From Hydrogenophaga sp. (GTDB lineage Bacteria; Pseudomonadota; Gammaproteobacteria; Burkholderiales; Burkholderiaceae_C): a stretch of 64,000 nt of DNA. Positions 60,796-64,000 of the stretch are shown piece after piece (positions within the stretch are counted from its first letter, which is position 1; each line of letters opens with the position of its first letter). Below the pieces are notes generated by a model, which saw only the letters and a program-made list of their open reading frames with translations, was not told the origin of the DNA and ran no database searches. The stretch covers positions 124,001 to 188,000 of the forward strand of contig NZ_JAUSCF010000024.1 in the NCBI RefSeq assembly GCF_030651625.1, given 5' to 3'. The position numbers and the translations under genes are program-made.

Positions 60796-60918
60796 AGTCG
60801 GGTACCTGGCGGGTGGAAGCCGGGCGTTTCGATTCGAAAATGCCACCCGGACCCCGGTGGGGAGATGCACAGGCGTCTGGTCGTCCCTGCACCGGATGCC
60901 GTACAGTGCAGGCCTCGT

Positions 60919-61548
60919 ATGGAAAAAGCCACCCTCTCTGCAACGACTGTTCAGCGCCCGGCCATCGAAGTGGACGTGGTGATGCGCCGCGAGCCGGTGA
61001 TCGGCCCCATGAGCCGCTGGCAGCCCTTTCGCTGGGTACTGGCCGACGTGATGGTGCGCACCAGCCCCGACGAAACGCCTGCCGACACCCCGGACGATGC
61101 CCACGAGCCGATGGCCGTGCTGCCAGTGGACGCCGCCCCCGATGCCGGCGCAGACACCACGCACTGGCTGTTCCCGCGTTTTCGGGTGATGCTGTTTCGC
61201 GACGATGCCGAAGGCTATTTCCTCAATCTCAACAGTCCCAATCCCTGCTTCTGGGTCTTCTGGCGTGCCGACGAGGCCCGCCTGCTGGATGGCGAGCCGA
61301 TGGCCGTGCCGCAGATCGTGACCCTCAGCTACCACGACGCCGGGCGCTGGCTGGATGCGCAGGAGCGCGTCGACCAGGTGCCCGCGCCTGAGGAAGTGGT
61401 GGACTGGTTGCGCAGCTTTGTGGATGCCACCTACCAGCCCGAACCCAAGCGCCGCAAGCGCCCGGAAAGTTTCAAACCCCTCACAGACCGTTTCGGTCAG
61501 CCCGTGCGCATCTCCACTGAAAAGCACGGTACAGGACCCAAGACATGA
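60919..61548 (+). CDS. DUF3305 family protein
   Basis: This 209-residue protein matches DUF3305 (PMSRWQPFRWVLADVMV ... GYFLNLNSPNPCFWVFWR ... VTLSYHDAGRWLDAQERVD). The family usually sits with DUF3306 and a 4Fe-4S protein next to formate dehydrogenase genes, where it probably helps maturation. The function is not established. It overlaps the next gene by four bases. Confidence 0.85.
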   Translation: MEKATLSATTVQRPAIEVDVVMRREPVIGPMSRWQPFRWVLADVMVRTSPDETPADTPDDAHEPMAVLPVDAAPDAGADTTHWLFPRFRVMLFRDDAEGYFLNLNSPNPCFWVFWRADEARLLDGEPMAVPQIVTLSYHDAGRWLDAQERVDQVPAPEEVVDWLRSFVDATYQPEPKRRKRPESFKPLTDRFGQPVRISTEKHGTGPKT

Positions 61549-62387
61549 CGCTTCGCATTGGCATCAGCGCTCGCCTGTTGCACACCCCCCCGGACGGGCT
61601 GGGGCTGCCATTGAAGCGGTTGCAGTTTCTGGAAAGCACCATGGCGCACTGGATCATGGCCCACCGGGCCATTGCGCTGATGGTGCCCTTCGTCGACGAA
61701 GAAAGCCCACTCTCGGCCAACCGCGCGCCCATGACCGAGATCGTCGATCTGCTCGACGGGCTGGTCCTTCAGGGTGGTATCGACGTCTGCCCCGAAACCT
61801 ATGGCGATACATTGCGCGATCCTGCCTGGGCGGGTGACGCCATTCGCGACCGCTATGAACTCGCGCTGCTGCGCGGCTTCATCGATGCAGGCAAGCCGGT
61901 GCTCGGGGTGTGTCGTGGCGCCCAACTCATCAATGTGTATTTTGGTGGCACCCTGGTGCAGGACATCCCGTCATTGCGTCCCGGCTCGGTCGAGCACCAG
62001 GACACCAGCCGCTACGACCGCTTGATGCACGACGTGCAATTTGTGGAAGGATCGTCGCTGCACCGGTTGTACGGCAACAGCGAACCACACCGTGTCACCA
62101 GCATCCATCACCAGTGCCTGGACCGGCTCGGTGAGGGTCTGGTGGTCGAGGCACACAGCCCACGTGACGGCATCATCGAAGCCGTCCGCCTCCAAGGCCC
62201 AGGTTACGTGCTGGGTGTGCAGTGGCATCCCGAGTTCCATCTTTCTCCCGGCGAGGAAACCCAGGGTTTGCTCGACAGCGGACCGATGATGATGGACTTC
62301 CTGCATGCGGCGCGCGCGCGGGCCGACCGCCACCAGAGTGGCGCAGCCGTCGTGCATGCGGGCATGGCGATACCGACCAGAACATGA
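61545..62387 (+). CDS. Gamma-glutamyl-gamma-aminobutyrate hydrolase-like protein (peptidase C26)
   Basis: This 280-residue class I glutamine amidotransferase-like hydrolase has the nucleophile elbow GVCRGAQ (C123) and the H228/E230 pair in VQWHPEF. Relatives such as PuuD cleave gamma-glutamyl-GABA in putrescine use. It overlaps the DUF3305 gene before it and the DUF3306 gene after it by four bases each, so it is embedded in the formate-dehydrogenase accessory operon. Its substrate there is unknown. Confidence 0.85.
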   Translation: MTLRIGISARLLHTPPDGLGLPLKRLQFLESTMAHWIMAHRAIALMVPFVDEESPLSANRAPMTEIVDLLDGLVLQGGIDVCPETYGDTLRDPAWAGDAIRDRYELALLRGFIDAGKPVLGVCRGAQLINVYFGGTLVQDIPSLRPGSVEHQDTSRYDRLMHDVQFVEGSSLHRLYGNSEPHRVTSIHHQCLDRLGEGLVVEAHSPRDGIIEAVRLQGPGYVLGVQWHPEFHLSPGEETQGLLDSGPMMMDFLHAARARADRHQSGAAVVHAGMAIPTRT

Positions 62388-63070
62388 CGACCGAAGACGA
62401 CAACTTCTTCTCACGCTGGTCGCGCCGCAAGGTCCAGGTGCGCTCGGGCGAGCCCATGCCGGCGGAACCGGTGGCTCCCCGCCCAGCCGCGGCTGCCGCG
62501 CCGGTGGCCGTCGTGGTCCAGCCGGCTGTGGCCGAACCGGCGCCGGTCGAAAAGCCCGAAGAAGTGCCACCCGCCCTGACCCTGGAAGACGTGGCCAGAC
62601 TCACGCCGGAATCCGATTTTTCTTCCTTTGTGGGGCGCGGCGTGCCTGCCAATGTGCGCAATGCCGCCGTGAAAAAACTGTTTGCCGACCCGCGCTTCAA
62701 CGTCATGGACGGGCTGGACATCTACATCGACGATTACTCCAAACCCAGCCCGCTGTCCGTGGCCGAAATGGCCAAGATGGTGGGGGCCCAGTTCCTGAAG
62801 CTGGTGGACGATCCGAACGACAAGCGCGAGCCGGTTGCGGCGACGCCATCCGGACCGGATCCGCAGCCAGTCGACGATTCCACACCGGCCGACACCGCGG
62901 CCAGCGCGCCTGCAGAAACCCCCGATGGCGCTCCCACGGACGCAGTCCCTCTGCAAGCGCCTGCCATCGATCCCACAGAACCCAACGACTCCCAAGATGA
63001 CCACGCTGATCTGCAACTGCAACCAGACCATGCCCCTGGACCCCAAGGTCCTGGGCGAGGCGCTGGATGA
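62384..63070 (+). CDS. DUF3306 family protein
   Basis: This 228-residue protein matches DUF3306: it opens DNFFSRWSRRKVQVRSG and has the core LTLEDVARLTPESDFSSFVGRGVPANVRNAAVKKLFADPRFNVMDGLDIYIDDYSKP. The ends are low-complexity and rich in Pro, Ala and Asp. It accompanies formate dehydrogenase gene sets; the role is unknown. Its 3' end overlaps the ferredoxin-like gene by 74 bp. Confidence 0.86.
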   Translation: MTTEDDNFFSRWSRRKVQVRSGEPMPAEPVAPRPAAAAAPVAVVVQPAVAEPAPVEKPEEVPPALTLEDVARLTPESDFSSFVGRGVPANVRNAAVKKLFADPRFNVMDGLDIYIDDYSKPSPLSVAEMAKMVGAQFLKLVDDPNDKREPVAATPSGPDPQPVDDSTPADTAASAPAETPDGAPTDAVPLQAPAIDPTEPNDSQDDHADLQLQPDHAPGPQGPGRGAG

Positions 63071-64000
63071 AGACCTGACCCTGCATACCACGCTGTGCCG
63101 GCGCGATGCACCTGCGTTCCAGCGGGCCTGCCGCAGCAGCGAAGACCTGGTGGTCGCCTGCACCCAGGAAGCCCGGTTGTTCACCGAGCTCTCCGAGCAG
63201 ACCGAAGGCGCTGTTTCGCTCGACGTGCGCCCGATCCATTTCGTCAACATCCGCGAAACCGGCGGCTGGGGACGCGAGGCCGCGAAGGCCATGCCCAAGA
63301 TCGCCGCCTTGCTGGCGGCCGCCCGCCTGCCCGACGCCGAACCCGTGCCCACCGTGACCTACAAGAGCACCGGGCGTTTGCTGGTGATCGGCGAGCTCGA
63401 TCAGGCCGAGCGTGCAGCTGGCATGGTGGCCGATGTGCTGGAGGTGTCGCTGATGGCCACTGGCGGCGCCGGGATGCAGGACCGTCGGTATCCCGTGATC
63501 GCCGCGCAGGCGCCACAGGTGCGTGGCTGGCTGGGTGCTTTTGACGTGAGCTGGACGACCGGCAACCCGATCGACCTGGATTTGTGTACCCGCTGCAACG
63601 CCTGTGTGGCTGCGTGCCCGGAAGGTGCGATTGGTCTGGATTACCAGGTCGACCTGAACCGCTGCAAATCGCACCGCGCTTGTGTGGCCGCCTGCGAGGC
63701 GGTGGGCGCCATCAATTTCCAGCGCGAACCCCGGGACCACAGCGAACGGTTCGATCTGGTGCTCGACCTGCGGCGTGATCCGGCGTTCAGCCAGCATGCT
63801 CACCCGCAGGGCTATTTCCACCTGCCGCATGGTCTGAGCGATGCCAAGGCGATCGATGCGATGCTCAAGGTGCGTGAACTGGTGGGCGAATTCGAAAAAC
63901 CGAAATTCTTCAACTACAAGCAGAAGGTGTGCGCGCACGGCCGCAACGAAACCGTGGGTTGCAATGCCTGTGTCGAAGTCTGCTCGGCACTGGCCATCAG
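62997..64000 (+). CDS. 4Fe-4S binding protein of the formate dehydrogenase cluster, 5' part
   Basis: The gene runs past the window end; 334 residues are visible. After an N-terminal domain starting LICNCNQTMPLD, a ferredoxin-like motif appears as C197-TR-C200-NA-C203-VAA-C207, then a second cysteine set in CKSHRACVAAC, and a further CNACVEVC near the end. It is the usual partner of DUF3305/DUF3306 beside formate dehydrogenase and probably delivers electrons or matures the enzyme. The start overlaps DUF3306 by 74 bp; that overlap is supported by continuous coding in both frames. Confidence 0.85.
   Translation, partial: MTTLICNCNQTMPLDPKVLGEALDEDLTLHTTLCRRDAPAFQRACRSSEDLVVACTQEARLFTELSEQTEGAVSLDVRPIHFVNIRETGGWGREAAKAMPKIAALLAAARLPDAEPVPTVTYKSTGRLLVIGELDQAERAAGMVADVLEVSLMATGGAGMQDRRYPVIAAQAPQVRGWLGAFDVSWTTGNPIDLDLCTRCNACVAACPEGAIGLDYQVDLNRCKSHRACVAACEAVGAINFQREPRDHSERFDLVLDLRRDPAFSQHAHPQGYFHLPHGLSDAKAIDAMLKVRELVGEFEKPKFFNYKQKVCAHGRNETVGCNACVEVCSALAI

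Noticed and set aside
59398-61527. Open frame of 709 codons on the minus strand opposite boxA and the DUF3305 gene
   Set aside because: It is the complement of well-supported genes, has shadow-type composition and shows no family motifs.
1-64000. tRNA, rRNA, transposase or prophage genes
   Set aside because: I found no cloverleaf-like sequence, rRNA segment, transposase frame or phage structural gene on either strand; a tRNAscan or Rfam search would settle small RNAs I may have missed.

Overview
The window looks like a chromosome segment of a high-GC betaproteobacterium of the order Burkholderiales, most likely family Comamonadaceae (Hydrogenophaga- or Variovorax-like). This is inferred from gene content and codon use: an aerobic box benzoyl-CoA pathway, a LexA-type imuA-imuB-dnaE2 cassette, a CIRCE site before rpoH, DUF3305/DUF3306 formate-dehydrogenase accessory genes, senABC-type selenoneine genes, and a dense family of GC-rich 3'-end repeats. 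I saw no rRNA, tRNA, CRISPR array, transposase or prophage genes.

Layout. 1-3740: end of a branched-chain amino acid ABC transporter (livM end, livG, livF), then lysS. 3963-7676: a membrane signalling protein with a degenerate GGDEF domain, rpoH under a perfect CIRCE operator, and a lipoprotein. 7925-13518: a LexA box and the SOS mutagenesis cassette imuA-imuB-dnaE2; dnaE2 carries two in-frame repeat insertions and a G9 tract. 13574-14315: mqsRA toxin-antitoxin with its operator. 14452-19863: small housekeeping and hypothetical genes, a Bcr/CflA exporter and a BciA-like reductase. 19935-21205: a run of small genes (SnoaL, VOC, tautomerase) with a repeated 27-bp motif, resembling a cassette array. 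21319-25128: cupin, Cys-rich miniprotein, PNPOx-like, SDR and aldehyde dehydrogenase genes. 25145-33820: a four-carbon acid sugar (threonate/erythronate) operon with its own TRAP transporter and GntR regulator. 34182-39852: serine hydrolase, NUDIX, NnrU, PQQ-type sugar dehydrogenase and EgtB. 40254-44842: a PhnCDEE-type ABC transporter. 44988-49396: egtD, senA, senB and senC, that is hercynine and selenoneine synthesis. 50196-60795: a putative benzoate-binding protein and the box pathway genes bclA, boxD, boxR, boxC, boxB, boxA with BoxR-type operators. 60919-64000: accessory genes of a formate dehydrogenase, interrupted by a class I glutamine amidotransferase-like hydrolase.

How the genes work together. 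Benzoate is activated by BclA, epoxidised by BoxAB, opened by BoxC and oxidised by BoxD, under BoxR. Threonate or erythronate enters through the TRAP system, is oxidised by LtnD or DenD, then isomerised, phosphorylated and decarboxylated to dihydroxyacetone phosphate by OtnI, OtnK and OtnC. EgtD makes hercynine, which EgtB can convert towards ergothioneine and SenA towards selenoneine, with SenC and SenB supplying selenophosphate and selenosugar.

The most unusual signal is a repeat of roughly 100 bp that directly follows the stop codon of at least 13 genes, always in the gene's own orientation. Its hairpin stems change by compensatory substitutions between copies, which indicates a conserved structure. 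The only complete copy inside a gene (dnaE2) is in the opposite orientation and in frame.
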